NCBI RefSeq assembly: GCF_014678725.1
Contig: NZ_CP061497.1
Coordinates: 2,744,001 to 2,808,000 of the forward strand
Origin: Thermomonas sp. XSG
Lineage (GTDB): Bacteria; Pseudomonadota; Gammaproteobacteria; Xanthomonadales; Xanthomonadaceae
DNA length: 64,000 bases
Direction of reading: 5' to 3'
Each line of letters starts with the position of its first letter. Position 1 is the stretch's first letter. Below are positions 39,966 to 51,002 of this stretch, in pieces. A model generated the notes under the pieces. The model made no database searches. It was not told where the DNA came from and saw nothing but the letters and a program-made list of their open reading frames with translations. Made by a program: the position numbers and the translations under genes.

Positions 39966-40585
39966 TCAGGGTTCCTGTGGCTGCGTGGTGACGGCCGGTG
40001 CCGGGACGCGCCGGATCCGGGCCAGCGGCTGGTTGTCGAAGAAGGGGTGCCGCGCCAGCAGCGCGGCGATCCGGTCGGCGTCCCCGGCCACGAAATTGCG
40101 GCGGAGGGGCGATTCCGCTTTCGCCTCATCCGGTGGGATCGGGGCGCTGTAACCCTCGAGGTCGCCGCGCTGGATCGCGGCGGACACCCAGGCGTGGTCC
40201 GCCTCGTACAAGCTGATGGTGTCCCCGTCGCGTTCGTAGCGGAACAACAGCAGGCCGCAGCGCGTCCTGCCTTCGCCGGCGCAGTCTGGCCCTTCGCCCG
40301 GCTTGAACCGCAGGTACTGGTGGCCGCCCGCGTCGATCAGGGTCAGGTCCAGCGGCTTTTCCTCCCCGTTGGCGATGACGCTGCGGCAGCCAGGCAGGAT
40401 TTCCAGGGCACCGGCGTCCGGCGGCAGCGCCTGGCTGTCCTTCGGAATGCGCTGCCAGTAGCCGGGCCAAGCCGGATCGCAACGGGTAACCGCACCCGCC
40501 GGGAGCGATTCGAATACGGTCATGGAGCAGCCGGCGAGCCCTGCCTGCAGTAGCAGCAACAGCAGGCTGGCGGCGTTCCTGCAGG

Positions 40586-40589
<4 letters not shown>
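39966..40589 (-). CDS. Lipoprotein of unknown function inside the leucine-catabolic operon
   Basis: The 207-residue product has a lipoprotein signal ([14 protein letters not shown], lipid Cys about 22) and no recognised domain. The mature part has spaced Cys residues ([31 protein letters not shown]) that may form disulfides and a central strand-rich section ([19 protein letters not shown]). Its ATG overlaps the mccA stop and its stop is one base from the lyase start, so it is co-translated with catabolic enzymes it has no obvious link to. Confidence 0.7.
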
Positions 40590-42576
<1,987 letters not shown>

Positions 42577-42577
<1 letters not shown>

Positions 42578-43362
42578 CAGGCTTGGATCCAGTTCGGCTT
42601 GCGCTTGTCGAGGAAGGCCGACAGGCCTTCTTGGCCCTCGGGCGAGACCCGCAGGCGGGCGATCAGGGCGGCGTTGTCGGCGTCGTGTTTCGCGCCGTCG
42701 GCATGGGCGCAGACAGCGCGCACCAGCTGCTTGGCGGAAGCGGACGCCACCGGGCCGGCCTTGAGCAGCAGGTCGATCTGGCGCTGCACGGCCGCGTCCA
42801 GCGCGTCGGTGTCGACGACTTGGTGCAGCAAGCCGATGCGCAGCGCCTCGGCGGCGTCGAAGATCTCGGCGGTGGCGAAATACCGGCGCGCCTGGCGCGG
42901 GCCGATGGCGCTGATGACGTAGGGCGAGATCACCGCCGGCAGCAGGCCGAGCTTGCTTTCGGTCAGGCCGAATTTCGCCTCCGGTACGCCGATGGCGATG
43001 TCGCAGCAGGCCACCAGCCCCACGCCGCCACCGAACGCCGCGCCCTGTACGCGGGCGATGGTCGGCTTCGGCAGCGCATCCAGCGTGCGCATCAGGCGGG
43101 CGAGGGCGAGCGAATCCTCGCGGTTCTCGGCCTCGCTGGCGGCAGCCATCCCGCGCATCCAGTTCAGGTCGGCGCCGGCCGAGAACGAGGGGCCCTCGGC
43201 TTCCAGCACCAGCACCCGCACCGCGGGATCGTCGGCCAGCTCGGCCAGCGCGGTAGTCAGGCCGGCGATCAGGCCGGCGTCGAAGGCGTTATGCACCTGC
43301 GCGCGGGTCATCCGCAGGCGGGCGACGGCGCCATCGCGGTCAAGTTGCAGGGCCTGGCTCAT
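42577..43362 (-). CDS. liuC: Methylglutaconyl-CoA hydratase (enoyl-CoA hydratase family)
   Basis: The 261-residue crotonase-fold protein is assigned to 3-methylglutaconyl-CoA hydration because it overlaps the methylcrotonyl-CoA carboxylase gene. Crotonase features are VHNAFDAGLIAGL, FSAGADLNWMRGM (oxyanion hole) and VQGAAFGGGVGLVACCDIAIG, followed by FGLTESKLGLLPAVISPYV with a catalytic-type Glu. First gene of the liuC-mccA-lipoprotein-lyase operon. It is back to back with the Fur-controlled feo genes. Confidence 0.88.
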
Positions 43363-43427
43363 GGGCGGATCGATCGCTCCGGAATTTGATCCAACACATG
43401 ATAGCGGCAGCGCTGGAATGCTAGAAT

Positions 43428-43442
43428 TGAGAACAATTCCCA
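43428..43442 (+). promoter_or_regulatory. Fur box upstream of feoA
   Basis: TGAGAAC-A-ATTCCCA fits the 7-1-7 Fur pattern TGAGAAT-N-ATTCTCA with two mismatches. A TAGAAT hexamer (43422-43427) directly upstream would be the -10 element, so Fur bound here would block transcription. The box is 24 bases before the feoA ATG at 43466. Confidence 0.75.
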
Positions 43443-43465
43443 TTTGTCCCTGCGGTGCGGTTTCC

Positions 43466-43714
43466 ATGCGATTGACCGAACTTCCCAAGCGCAAGCCGGC
43501 CGTCGTCGAGGCCGTCGAGGAGCAGGCGCCCAACGACCCGGTGGCGCGCCGCCTGCGTGAGCTCGGCTTCGTTGCCGGCGAGGGCGTGGAGGTGGTTGCC
43601 GCGGGGCCGCTTGGCGCCGAGCCGCTGCTGGTGCAGGTGGGCTTCACCCGTTTCGCCCTGCGTCGCGCCGAGGCCGCGCGGGTGCGCCTGCGCGCCAGCG
43701 GGAGCGCAGTATGA
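43466..43714 (+). CDS. feoA: Ferrous iron transport protein FeoA
   Basis: The 82-residue product is a small SH3-like FeoA: LRELGFVAGEGVEVVAAGPLGAEPLLVQVGFTRFALRRAEAARV matches the LGFxxGxxVxV and ALRxxEAxxI pattern. FeoA supports FeoB in ferrous iron uptake. ATG 43466 overlaps nothing; its stop overlaps the feoB ATG by 4 bases. A Fur box precedes it. Confidence 0.93.
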   Translation: MRLTELPKRKPAVVEAVEEQAPNDPVARRLRELGFVAGEGVEVVAAGPLGAEPLLVQVGFTRFALRRAEAARVRLRASGSAV

Positions 43715-45567
43715 GCGAAGCCGCCGCACTGCCGCGCATCGCCCTGGTCGGCAACCCGAACTGCGGCAAGACCGCGCTGTTCAATCTGCTGACCGGCAGC
43801 CGCCAGAAGGTGGCGAACTACGCCGGCGTCACCGTCGAACGGAAGGAAGGGCGGCTGCTGTCGCCGTCGGGCCGCGGCTACGCCGTGCTGGACCTGCCGG
43901 GCGCCTACAGCCTCAACGCCGCCAGCCTGGACGAAGCGGTGACGCGCGACCTGATCCGCGGCTTCTATCCGGGCGAGGCCGCGCCCGACCTGCTGGTCTG
44001 CGTGGTCGATGCCACCAATCTGCGCCTGCACCTGCGCTTCGCGCTGGAGCTGCGCGCGCTGGGACGGCCGGTGATCGTGGCGCTCAACATGATGGACGCC
44101 GCGCGCCGGCGCGGCATCGCCATCGACGTGGACGTGCTGCAGCGCGAGCTGGGCTTGCCGGTGGTGGAAACGGTGGCGGTGCGCCGCGACGGCGCCCGCG
44201 CGCTGCTGGACCGGCTGGAAGGCCCGCTGCCGGCGCTGCCGGAATCGCGCGAAGCGTTGGCCGACGAGGCCCTGCACGAGGAAGTGCGCCGGCTGCTGGC
44301 GCTGGCGGTGACCATGCCGCGCCGTACCGCCGCCATCGACGACGCGTTGGACCGCTGGCTGCTGCATCCGGTGTTCGGCCTGCTGGCGCTGGGCGTGGTG
44401 ATGTTCCTGATCTTCCAGGCGGTGTACGCCTGGGCCACGCCGATGATGGACGCCATCGAGGCCGCCACCGGTTGGTTCGGCGGGCTGGTGGGCAGCACCC
44501 TGCCGGACGGCCCGCTGCGCAGCCTGCTGGTGGACGGGGTGATTGCCGGCCTGGGCGGCGTCATCGTGTTCCTGCCGCAGATCATGGTGCTGTTCGCCTT
44601 CATCCTGGCGCTGGAAGAGTCCGGCTACCTGCCGCGCGCCGCCTTCTTGCTGGACCGGATGATGGCGGCGGCGGGTCTGTCCGGGCGCAGCTTCATCCCG
44701 CTGCTGTCCAGCTTCGCCTGCGCGGTGCCGGGGATCATGTCGACGCGCTCCATCCAGGATCCGCGCGACCGCATCGCCACCATCCTGGTCGCGCCGCTGA
44801 TGACCTGCTCGGCGCGGCTGCCGGTGTACGCCCTGCTGATCGGCGCGTTCGTGCCGGAGAAGGACGTGGGCTGGTTCAACCAGCAGGGGCTGGTGCTGTT
44901 CGGCCTGTACGCGGCCGGCATCGTCAGCGCGCTGGCGGTAGCGTGGACGATGAAGCTGTGGCGGCGTGACAAGAGCGAGCATCCGCTGTTGCTGGAACTG
45001 CCGTCCTACCGCGTCCCGCACCTGCGCGACCTGGCCATCGGGCTGTGGGAGCGGGCGATGATCTTCCTCAAGCGGGTGGGCGGGATCATCCTCGCGCTGA
45101 CCATCCTGCTGTGGTTCCTGCTGTCCTTCCCGGGCGCGCCGTCCGATGCCACCTTGCCTGCGATCGACTACAGCTTCGCCGGGCGCATCGGCCACTGGAT
45201 GACCGCGGTGTTCGCGCCGATCGGCTTCAACTGGCAGATCTGCATCGCGCTGATCCCGGGCATGGCCGCGCGCGAGGTGGTGGTGTCCTCGCTGGCGACG
45301 GTGTACGCGCTGTCGGCGGCCAGCGAGGATGCGACGATCCAGGCGCTTACCCCGATCATCCAGGACCAGTGGTCGCTGGCCACCGCGCTGTCGCTGCTGG
45401 TGTGGTTCATCTACGCGCCGCAGTGCATCTCCACCCTGGCGACGATCCGGCGCGAGACCCATTCGTGGAAGCAGACGGCGTTCGCCGCCGGCTACCTGTT
45501 CGCGCTGGCCTACCTGGCGTCGTTCGCCACCTACCGGATCGCGCTGGCGCTCGGGGCAGGCGGATGA
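43711..45567 (+). CDS. feoB: Ferrous iron transporter FeoB
   Basis: FeoB moves Fe(II) across the inner membrane. The 618-residue protein has an N-terminal G domain (G1 GNPNCGKT about 14-21, G3 DLPGAY, G4 NMMD, the usual NMxD) and membrane domain with the two gates: LPQIMVLFAFILALEESGYLPRAAFLLD, SFACAVPGIMSTRSI, and a C-terminal AAREVVVSSLATVYAL. It is shorter than E. coli FeoB (773 residues), as usual in this group. Stop overlaps the ATG of a Cys-rich small protein. Confidence 0.95.
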   Translation: MSEAAALPRIALVGNPNCGKTALFNLLTGSRQKVANYAGVTVERKEGRLLSPSGRGYAVLDLPGAYSLNAASLDEAVTRDLIRGFYPGEAAPDLLVCVVDATNLRLHLRFALELRALGRPVIVALNMMDAARRRGIAIDVDVLQRELGLPVVETVAVRRDGARALLDRLEGPLPALPESREALADEALHEEVRRLLALAVTMPRRTAAIDDALDRWLLHPVFGLLALGVVMFLIFQAVYAWATPMMDAIEAATGWFGGLVGSTLPDGPLRSLLVDGVIAGLGGVIVFLPQIMVLFAFILALEESGYLPRAAFLLDRMMAAAGLSGRSFIPLLSSFACAVPGIMSTRSIQDPRDRIATILVAPLMTCSARLPVYALLIGAFVPEKDVGWFNQQGLVLFGLYAAGIVSALAVAWTMKLWRRDKSEHPLLLELPSYRVPHLRDLAIGLWERAMIFLKRVGGIILALTILLWFLLSFPGAPSDATLPAIDYSFAGRIGHWMTAVFAPIGFNWQICIALIPGMAAREVVVSSLATVYALSAASEDATIQALTPIIQDQWSLATALSLLVWFIYAPQCISTLATIRRETHSWKQTAFAAGYLFALAYLASFATYRIALALGAGG

Positions 45568-45797
45568 CCACGGGGCTGCTCGCGCAATACCTGGTCATTG
45601 CGCTTGCGGTGCTGGCCAGCGTGGTGGTGGTGATGCGCAAGCAGTTCCCGAACGCCACGCGGCGCCTGCGTATCGCCATCGCCTTGCCGCTGCTGCGCGA
45701 GGGACGGCCCGCATGGCTGCGCGCATTGGCGAGGCGGATTGCGCCAGCGGGGCAGGGCGGCGGCAGGGATTGCGGGGGCTGCAACGGCTGCGGGTAG
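45564..45797 (+). CDS. Small membrane protein with C-terminal Cys cluster, third gene of the feo operon
   Basis: The 77-residue product has one membrane helix (LLAQYLVIALAVLASVVVVM), a basic region (RRLRIAIALPLLREGRPAWLRALARR) and ends in GGGRDCGGCNGCG with three Cys. This arrangement is like the FeoB-associated Cys-rich proteins of other bacteria, and a DUF6587-type protein of xanthomonads, but the sequence is not clearly the same family. Its ATG overlaps the feoB stop (ATGA). A role in iron delivery or gating at FeoB is inferred. Confidence 0.75.
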   Translation: MTTGLLAQYLVIALAVLASVVVVMRKQFPNATRRLRIAIALPLLREGRPAWLRALARRIAPAGQGGGRDCGGCNGCG

Positions 45798-45844
45798 CAG
45801 CCCAAGCTCCACGCTTCCGCCGATGCGCCGCCGGCGCATAAAGA

Positions 45845-45870
45845 ACAAGGCCCGCATGCGCGGGCCTTGT
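45845..45870 (-). terminator. Hairpin terminator between convergent feo operon and lipoprotein gene
   Basis: An 11-bp stem ACAAGGCCCGC/GCGGGCCTTGT encloses ATGC. The minus strand continues TCTTTATG, moderately T-rich, so it should stop the lipoprotein transcript and may also stop the feo one. Confidence 0.7.
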
Positions 45871-45895
45871 GGTGGTGCAGCAACCGCGCCGGCGG

Positions 45896-46255
45896 TTACT
45901 TCTTGGCTTCGTCGGCTGCCTTCTCCGCCTTGTTGGCCACTTCATCGGCGGCGTCCGCCGCCGACTGCGCGGCGTTGGCGGTGGCGTTCGCAGCATCGGC
46001 AGCGGCCTCGGCGCTGGCCTGCTTGGCGGCATCGGCCGCCTGCTCGACGTTGGCGCCGACCTCGCCGACCGCCTCACCGGTCGCGGCGGCGGCTGCATCG
46101 GTGGCCTGCGACGCCGCATTCGCGGCGGCATCGGCTGCCTGTTCGGCGGCAGCGCTGGCCTCGGCGGCCTCGTTCTGCGCGGTGGCGGTTTCGTTCTTGC
46201 AGGCGGTCAGCGCCAGCGTGGCCGCCACCAGGGCAACATAGAGTTTGGCGTTCAT
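45896..46255 (-). CDS. Alanine-rich lipoprotein
   Basis: The 119-residue product has a lipoprotein signal (MNAKLYVALVAATLALTAC, lipid Cys 19) and a mature part of Ala, Glu, Asp and Gln with a nearly continuous helix-forming, partly heptad-like pattern (AAEQAADAAANAASQATDAAAA). A CAGGAG binding site precedes the ATG. It resembles in build two other proteins at 53983 and 54482 but is not a close copy. Function unknown; an envelope spacer or apolipoprotein-like coat is plausible. Confidence 0.75.
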   Translation of the reverse strand: MNAKLYVALVAATLALTACKNETATAQNEAAEASAAAEQAADAAANAASQATDAAAAATGEAVGEVGANVEQAADAAKQASAEAAADAANATANAAQSAADAADEVANKAEKAADEAKK

Positions 46256-46419
46256 CAACAGACTCCTGGGTGTGGAAAATGGCGATCCGGCGCCGCGTCG
46301 TCGACGCGTTCCCGGACCGTGGAACCGCACGCAAGGGCGGCGACCCGGATCTTAGAAGGGGGTTTGTGAAGACGGGATGCAGGCCGATCAGGCCCCAGCA
46401 GTCCCCGGTCTTGCAGCGG

Positions 46420-46776
46420 CTAGTGTTTCAGCCTGCGCTTGCCCGGCGAGGCCGGCACCGCTTCCACCGCCACGCTGAAGCTGCGCGACTCGCCCGGGAA
46501 CACCGCGCCCACGCCGACCACGTGGCGTCCCACTTCCTCATCGCGCTCGTTGCGGATCACCACCACCATGGTGTACTCGAACGCGCCGTCGTCCGGCGCG
46601 TTGAGGGTGCCCTCCACCTTCAGCGGGACGAAGCGCTGGGCCGCGTCCGCGGCGGGCGCGTCGAAACGCAGGTGCCCGCGGCAGGCCGGGCAGACCGCCG
46701 AGCTTTCCAGGATGGTCGCCTTGCAGTGCGGGCAGGTGCGGGTGGCGCCCGCCACGCCGGGGCGCGCCGCGCTCAT
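46420..46776 (-). CDS. Zinc-ribbon protein of unknown function
   Basis: The 118-residue product has a zinc ribbon with Cys 15, 18, 29 and 32 (TCPHCKA, AVCPACRGH) followed by a beta-rich domain (VKVEGTLNAPDD-like stretch, YTMVVVIRNERDEEVGRHVVGVGAVFPGESRSFSVAVEAVP) like an Ig or FxLYD fold. Its ATG overlaps the bactofilin stop, so the pair is co-translated. Function unknown. Confidence 0.72.
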   Translation of the reverse strand: MSAARPGVAGATRTCPHCKATILESSAVCPACRGHLRFDAPAADAAQRFVPLKVEGTLNAPDDGAFEYTMVVVIRNERDEEVGRHVVGVGAVFPGESRSFSVAVEAVPASPGKRRLKH

Positions 46777-47279
46777 GCGGCGCTGCCGCTCTCCGCTTTC
46801 GCCGCCGGCTTGTCGTCCTTGCCCCAGCCGCACTCGACATGGCCGCGGATGCGGCTGCCGGCGGCCACGGTCAGGCTGCCGGCCTTGAGATCGCCGTTGA
46901 TCGCACCGCTGGGCAGCACGTCCACCTGCTGCGCGCTGGTGATGTTGCCGTCCAGCTCGCCGGCCAGCGTCACCTTGTTGGCCGACACGCCGCCGGACAC
47001 CTTGGCGCCCTGGTCGATGGTCAGGTTGCCCTGCACCTTGATGTCGCCCTTGAACTTGCCGGCGATACGGACGTGGCCGGCGCCTTCGATCTTGCCCTCG
47101 ATGGCTAGGTCGGCGGCGATCACCGATTCCCGGGCAGCGGGTTCAACCGCCCGGATCGGCGCGGGTGCCGCCGGTGCGGGAGCGGGCTCGACGGCCGGCT
47201 GTGGCTCGGGTGAACCAAGCTCGAAGCGGGCGGGCTCGCTGGCCTTGGCGGCCGGTGCGGGGTCTTTCCAGATGGCCAT
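46773..47279 (-). CDS. Bactofilin (polymer-forming cytoskeletal protein)
   Basis: The 168-residue product has a proline-rich N-terminus (to about 60) then the right-handed beta-helix of bactofilins: SVIAADLAIEGKIEGAGHVRIAGKFKGDIKVQGNLTIDQGAKVSGGV, with regularly spaced Gly/Val and hydrophobic residues. Bactofilins polymerise without nucleotides and place enzymes at specific envelope sites. The ATG at 47279 (MAIWKDPAPA) follows GAGGAG. It overlaps the zinc-ribbon gene and lies 117 bases after mccB. Confidence 0.88.
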   Translation of the reverse strand: MAIWKDPAPAAKASEPARFELGSPEPQPAVEPAPAPAAPAPIRAVEPAARESVIAADLAIEGKIEGAGHVRIAGKFKGDIKVQGNLTIDQGAKVSGGVSANKVTLAGELDGNITSAQQVDVLPSGAINGDLKAGSLTVAAGSRIRGHVECGWGKDDKPAAKAESGSAA

Positions 47280-47396
47280 GCACGGATCTCCTCGGGAAGA
47301 GGGGTCGAGGCTACCACCGATTTGCGACGACTTCCTTGCTGAATACGATAGGTTGCTGTTGCAACCCATTGAATGCGATGGAAGTCACATCGCCCG

Positions 47397-49007
47397 TCAC
47401 ATGCGGAACACGCCGAAGCGGGTGCGCTCCTCGATCGGCGCATTGAGCGAGGCCGACAGTCCCAGCCCCAGCACGCGGCGGGTGTCGGCGGGGTCGATGA
47501 TGCCGTCGTCCCACAGCCGCGCGGTGGCGTAGTAGGGGTTGCCCTGGTCCTCGTACTGCTGGCGGATCGGCGCCTTGAACGCCTCTTCCTCGTCGGGCGT
47601 CCACACCCCGCCGCGGGCCTCGATGCCGTCGCGCTTCACGGTGGCCAGCACGCTGGCCGCCTGTTCGCCGCCCATCACGCTGATGCGTGCGTTCGGCCAC
47701 ATCCACAGGAAGCGCGCGCCGTAGGCGCGGCCGCACATCGCGTAATTGCCCGCGCCAAAGCTGCCGCCGATCACCACGGTGAACTTGGGCACGTGGCTGC
47801 ACGCCACTGCGGTCACCATCTTGGCGCCGTCTTTCGCAATCCCGGCCTGCTCGTACTTCTTGCCGACCATGAAGCCGGTGATGTTCTGCAGGAACACCAG
47901 CGGGATGCCGCGCTGGTTGCACAGTTCGATGAAGTGCGCGCCCTTGAGCGCGCTCTCGGCGAACAGGATGCCGTTGTTGGCGACGATGCCGACCGGGTAG
48001 CCGTGCAGGTGGGCGAAGCCGGTGACCAGGGTCTTGCCGTAGCGCGCCTTGAATTCCTGGAACTCGCTGCCGTCGACGATGCGCGCGATCACCTCGCGGA
48101 TGTCGAACGGCCGGCGTGCGTCCTTCGGCACGATGCCGTACAGCTCCTCGGCCGGGTACAGCGGCTCGCGCGCGGGTTGCGTCGCTACCGGCACGACCTT
48201 CTTGCGGTTGAGGGAACCGACGATGCCGCGCGCGATCTCCAGCGCGTGGCGGTCGTCCTCGGCGAAATGATCGGCCACGCCGGAGATGCTGGTGTGCACG
48301 TCGGCGCCGCCCAGCGTTTCGGCATCCACCACCTCGCCGGTGGCGGCCTTCACCAGCGGCGGGCCGCCGAGGAAGATGGTCCCCTGTTCCTTGACGATCA
48401 CCGATTCGTCGCACATCGCCGGCACGTACGCCCCGCCGGCGGTGCACGAACCCATCACCACCGCGATCTGCGGGATGTTCTCCGCGCTCAGCCGGGCCTG
48501 GTTGTAGAAAATCCGGCCGAAGTGTTCCTTGTCCGGGAACACCTCGTCCTGCAGCGGCAGGAAGGCGCCGCCGGAATCGACCAGGTAGACGCAGGGCAGG
48601 CGGTTCTCGCGGGCCACTTCTTGCGCGCGCAGGTGCTTCTTCACCGTCATCGGGAAGTAGGTGCCGCCCTTGACGGTGGCGTCGTTGGCGACGATCACGA
48701 CTTCCTGGCCCATGACCCGGCCAATGCCGCAGACCATGCCCGCGGCCGGTGCGGCATCGTCGTACATGCCTTCGGCAGCGAGCGGTGCGATCTCGAGGAA
48801 CGGCGAGCCCGGATCGAGCAGGGCGTCGATGCGCTCGCGCGGCAGCAGCTTGCCGCGCTCGGTGTGCTTGGTCCGGGCCTTTTCGCCGCCGCCGTCGGCC
48901 GCGCGCGCCAGCCGGCGGTCGAGTTCGGCCACCAGTTCGCGGTGGAAGGCGGCGTTGTCGAGGAAGTCCTGCGAACGGGTGTCGAGTTGCGAGGTCAGCG
49001 CGGGCAT
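47397..49007 (-). CDS. liuB: Methylcrotonyl-CoA carboxylase, carboxyltransferase subunit
   Basis: The beta subunit transfers CO2 from biotin to 3-methylcrotonyl-CoA. The 536-residue protein has the two crotonase-like carboxyltransferase halves: [33 protein letters not shown] and [18 protein letters not shown] in the first, [32 protein letters not shown] and [17 protein letters not shown] in the second, all typical of MCC beta. Its partner liuD lies 5 kb away behind feo and other genes. ATG 49007 was chosen as it begins [12 protein letters not shown]. The isovaleryl-CoA dehydrogenase gene (liuA) is not in the window. Confidence 0.94.
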   Translation of the reverse strand: MPALTSQLDTRSQDFLDNAAFHRELVAELDRRLARAADGGGEKARTKHTERGKLLPRERIDALLDPGSPFLEIAPLAAEGMYDDAAPAAGMVCGIGRVMGQEVVIVANDATVKGGTYFPMTVKKHLRAQEVARENRLPCVYLVDSGGAFLPLQDEVFPDKEHFGRIFYNQARLSAENIPQIAVVMGSCTAGGAYVPAMCDESVIVKEQGTIFLGGPPLVKAATGEVVDAETLGGADVHTSISGVADHFAEDDRHALEIARGIVGSLNRKKVVPVATQPAREPLYPAEELYGIVPKDARRPFDIREVIARIVDGSEFQEFKARYGKTLVTGFAHLHGYPVGIVANNGILFAESALKGAHFIELCNQRGIPLVFLQNITGFMVGKKYEQAGIAKDGAKMVTAVACSHVPKFTVVIGGSFGAGNYAMCGRAYGARFLWMWPNARISVMGGEQAASVLATVKRDGIEARGGVWTPDEEEAFKAPIRQQYEDQGNPYYATARLWDDGIIDPADTRRVLGLGLSASLNAPIEERTRFGVFRM

Positions 49008-49125
49008 GCGGGCGTCCGGTACGGCGGCGGCAAAACGCCAAGGATACCGCCTGCACCGGCTGCCCCCGTACGGGCCGGCTGCCGCAGTCTGCGACAATAA
49101 CCGGCTATCCACCTCCTTACGCGCC

Positions 49126-50472
49126 GTGGCCCGCCTCGACCAGACCCCCAAGACCCTCGACGTCCTCCATCTCACCCACGATGGGCGTGGCGTCGCCCGC
49201 TGGCCGGAGGGCCACTCGCAGGCCGGCAAGGCCGTGTTCGTTGCCGGTGCGCTGCCGGGTGAAACCGTCTCCGTGCAGCAGACCGCGCGCTCCAAGCACT
49301 TCGACGAGGCGAAGACGTTGGAAGTGCTCGCCGCATCGCCGGACCGCGTGACGCCGCGCTGCCCGCATTTCGGCGTCTGCGCCGGCTGCGTGCTGCAGCA
49401 TTTGTCCGAAGACCGGCAGATCGAAGCCAAGCAGCAGGTGCTGCTGGACAACCTGCAGCGCATCGGCCACGTGGCGCCGGCCGCGGTGCTGCCGCCGCTG
49501 CGTGGGGAGGCCTGGGGCTATCGGCGCAAGGGCCGCTTGTCGGTGCGGCGGGTGGAAAAGAAGGACAAGACGCTGGTGGGCTTCCGCGAAACCGACCCGC
49601 GTTTCGTCGCCGACCTGCGCGAATGCCATACCGTCATTCCGCAGCTGGGCTTCAAGCTGGACGCGCTGGGCGCGCTGGTGGACGGCATGGACGCGCGCCG
49701 CGACATCCCGCAGATCGAATTCATCGCCGGCGATGCCGCCATCGCGCTGGTGTTCCGGCACCTGCAGCCGTTGTCCGAGGCGGACCGGGCGAAGCTTGCC
49801 GCGTTCGGGCAGGCGCATGGGTTCGCCATCTTCCTGCAACCAGGCGGCAACGATTCCGTGCATCCGCTCGGCGGCGAGGCGCCGCAGCTGTCGTTCCGGC
49901 TGCCGCAGTGGGACGTGGAACTGCTGTTCCGCCCGCTCGATTTCATCCAAGTCAATGCCAAGTTGAACGAGGCGATGATCGCCCGCGCGCTGGACCTGCT
50001 GGACGTGCAGCCGGGCGAGCGCGTGCTGGACCTGTTCTGCGGGCTGGGCAACTTCACCCTGCCGCTGGCGCGCGCGTCCGGCGACGGCGCGGTGATCGGG
50101 GTGGAGGGGGACGCCGGGCTGGTGGCGCGGGCGCGTTTGAATGCCGAACACAACGGCATGGGCAACGTGCAGTTCTTCGCCGCCGACCTGGCCCAGGACC
50201 TGGCCGGACAGCCGTGGCTGAAGCAGGGCTTTGACAAGCTGCTGCTGGACCCGGCCCGCGCCGGTGCGATCGAGGTGCTCAAGCAGCTGCCGCTGAAGGG
50301 CCTGAAGAAGATCGTCTACGTCAGCTGCCACCCCGGCTCGCTGGCGCGCGACGCCGGCTGGCTGGTCAACGAGGCCGGCTGGACGCTGCGAGAAGCGGGG
50401 GTGATGGACATGTTCCCGCACACCGCGCACGTGGAATCCATCGCGGTGTTCGATCCGCCGAAGAAGAACTGA
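49126..50472 (+). CDS. rlmD: 23S rRNA (uracil-1939-C5)-methyltransferase
   Basis: RlmD methylates U1939 of 23S rRNA. The 448-residue protein starts at GTG 49126 ([11 protein letters not shown]), with a TRAM domain, the 4Fe-4S Cys cluster C79, C85, C88 in [17 protein letters not shown] plus a later Cys in LRECHTV, and a class I fold with [17 protein letters not shown] and the catalytic Cys in [12 protein letters not shown], matching E. coli RlmD. Followed two bases later by the CYTH gene. Confidence 0.93.
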   Translation: MARLDQTPKTLDVLHLTHDGRGVARWPEGHSQAGKAVFVAGALPGETVSVQQTARSKHFDEAKTLEVLAASPDRVTPRCPHFGVCAGCVLQHLSEDRQIEAKQQVLLDNLQRIGHVAPAAVLPPLRGEAWGYRRKGRLSVRRVEKKDKTLVGFRETDPRFVADLRECHTVIPQLGFKLDALGALVDGMDARRDIPQIEFIAGDAAIALVFRHLQPLSEADRAKLAAFGQAHGFAIFLQPGGNDSVHPLGGEAPQLSFRLPQWDVELLFRPLDFIQVNAKLNEAMIARALDLLDVQPGERVLDLFCGLGNFTLPLARASGDGAVIGVEGDAGLVARARLNAEHNGMGNVQFFAADLAQDLAGQPWLKQGFDKLLLDPARAGAIEVLKQLPLKGLKKIVYVSCHPGSLARDAGWLVNEAGWTLREAGVMDMFPHTAHVESIAVFDPPKKN

Positions 50473-50474
50473 GC

Positions 50475-51002
50475 ATGGGCATCGAGATCGAACGCAAATT
50501 CCTGCCGCGCAGCGACGGCTGGCGCACGGCGGCGCATAAGGTGGTGCCGATGGCGCAGGGCTACCTCAACGACCTGGCGCTGGTGGATTCCGGGGCGATG
50601 CGGGCCTCGGTGCGGGTGCGCATCGAAGGCGAAGCCGCCTTCCTCAACATCAAGTCGCGCGAACTGGGCACTACCCGGCAGGAGTTCGAATATCCCGTGC
50701 CGGTGGCGGAGGCCCGCGCGCTGCTGAAGCTGTGCGTCGGCGGCCTGGTCGAGAAGAACCGCCATTACGTCGAGCATGCCGGGCACCTGTGGGAAGTCGA
50801 TGAATTCCTCGGCGACAACGCAGGGCTGGTGGTGGCCGAGATCGAGCTGGCGGGCGAGGAAGAAACCTTCACGCAGCCCGACTGGGTCGGCGCCGAAGCC
50901 ACCCACGCCGCGCGCTACTACAATCTGGCGCTGGCCTCGCGTTCGTTCTCGCAGTGGCGCGACGACGAGCGGCAGGCGCAGGACCTCATGGAAGGACGCT
51001 GA
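50475..51002 (+). CDS. CYTH-domain triphosphate tunnel protein
   Basis: The 175-residue product has the CYTH signature EIERKFL (4-10) and the alternating charged strands SVRVRIEGEAAFLNIKSR, TRQEFEYPVP, KNRHYVEHAGHLWEVDEFLG and GLVVAEIELAGEEETF that form the triphosphate tunnel. Members act on tripolyphosphate or thiamine triphosphate, or make cAMP. This short single-domain form resembles the Nitrosomonas-type triphosphatase. It is placed between rlmD and nagZ without gaps. Confidence 0.88.
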   Translation: MGIEIERKFLPRSDGWRTAAHKVVPMAQGYLNDLALVDSGAMRASVRVRIEGEAAFLNIKSRELGTTRQEFEYPVPVAEARALLKLCVGGLVEKNRHYVEHAGHLWEVDEFLGDNAGLVVAEIELAGEEETFTQPDWVGAEATHAARYYNLALASRSFSQWRDDERQAQDLMEGR

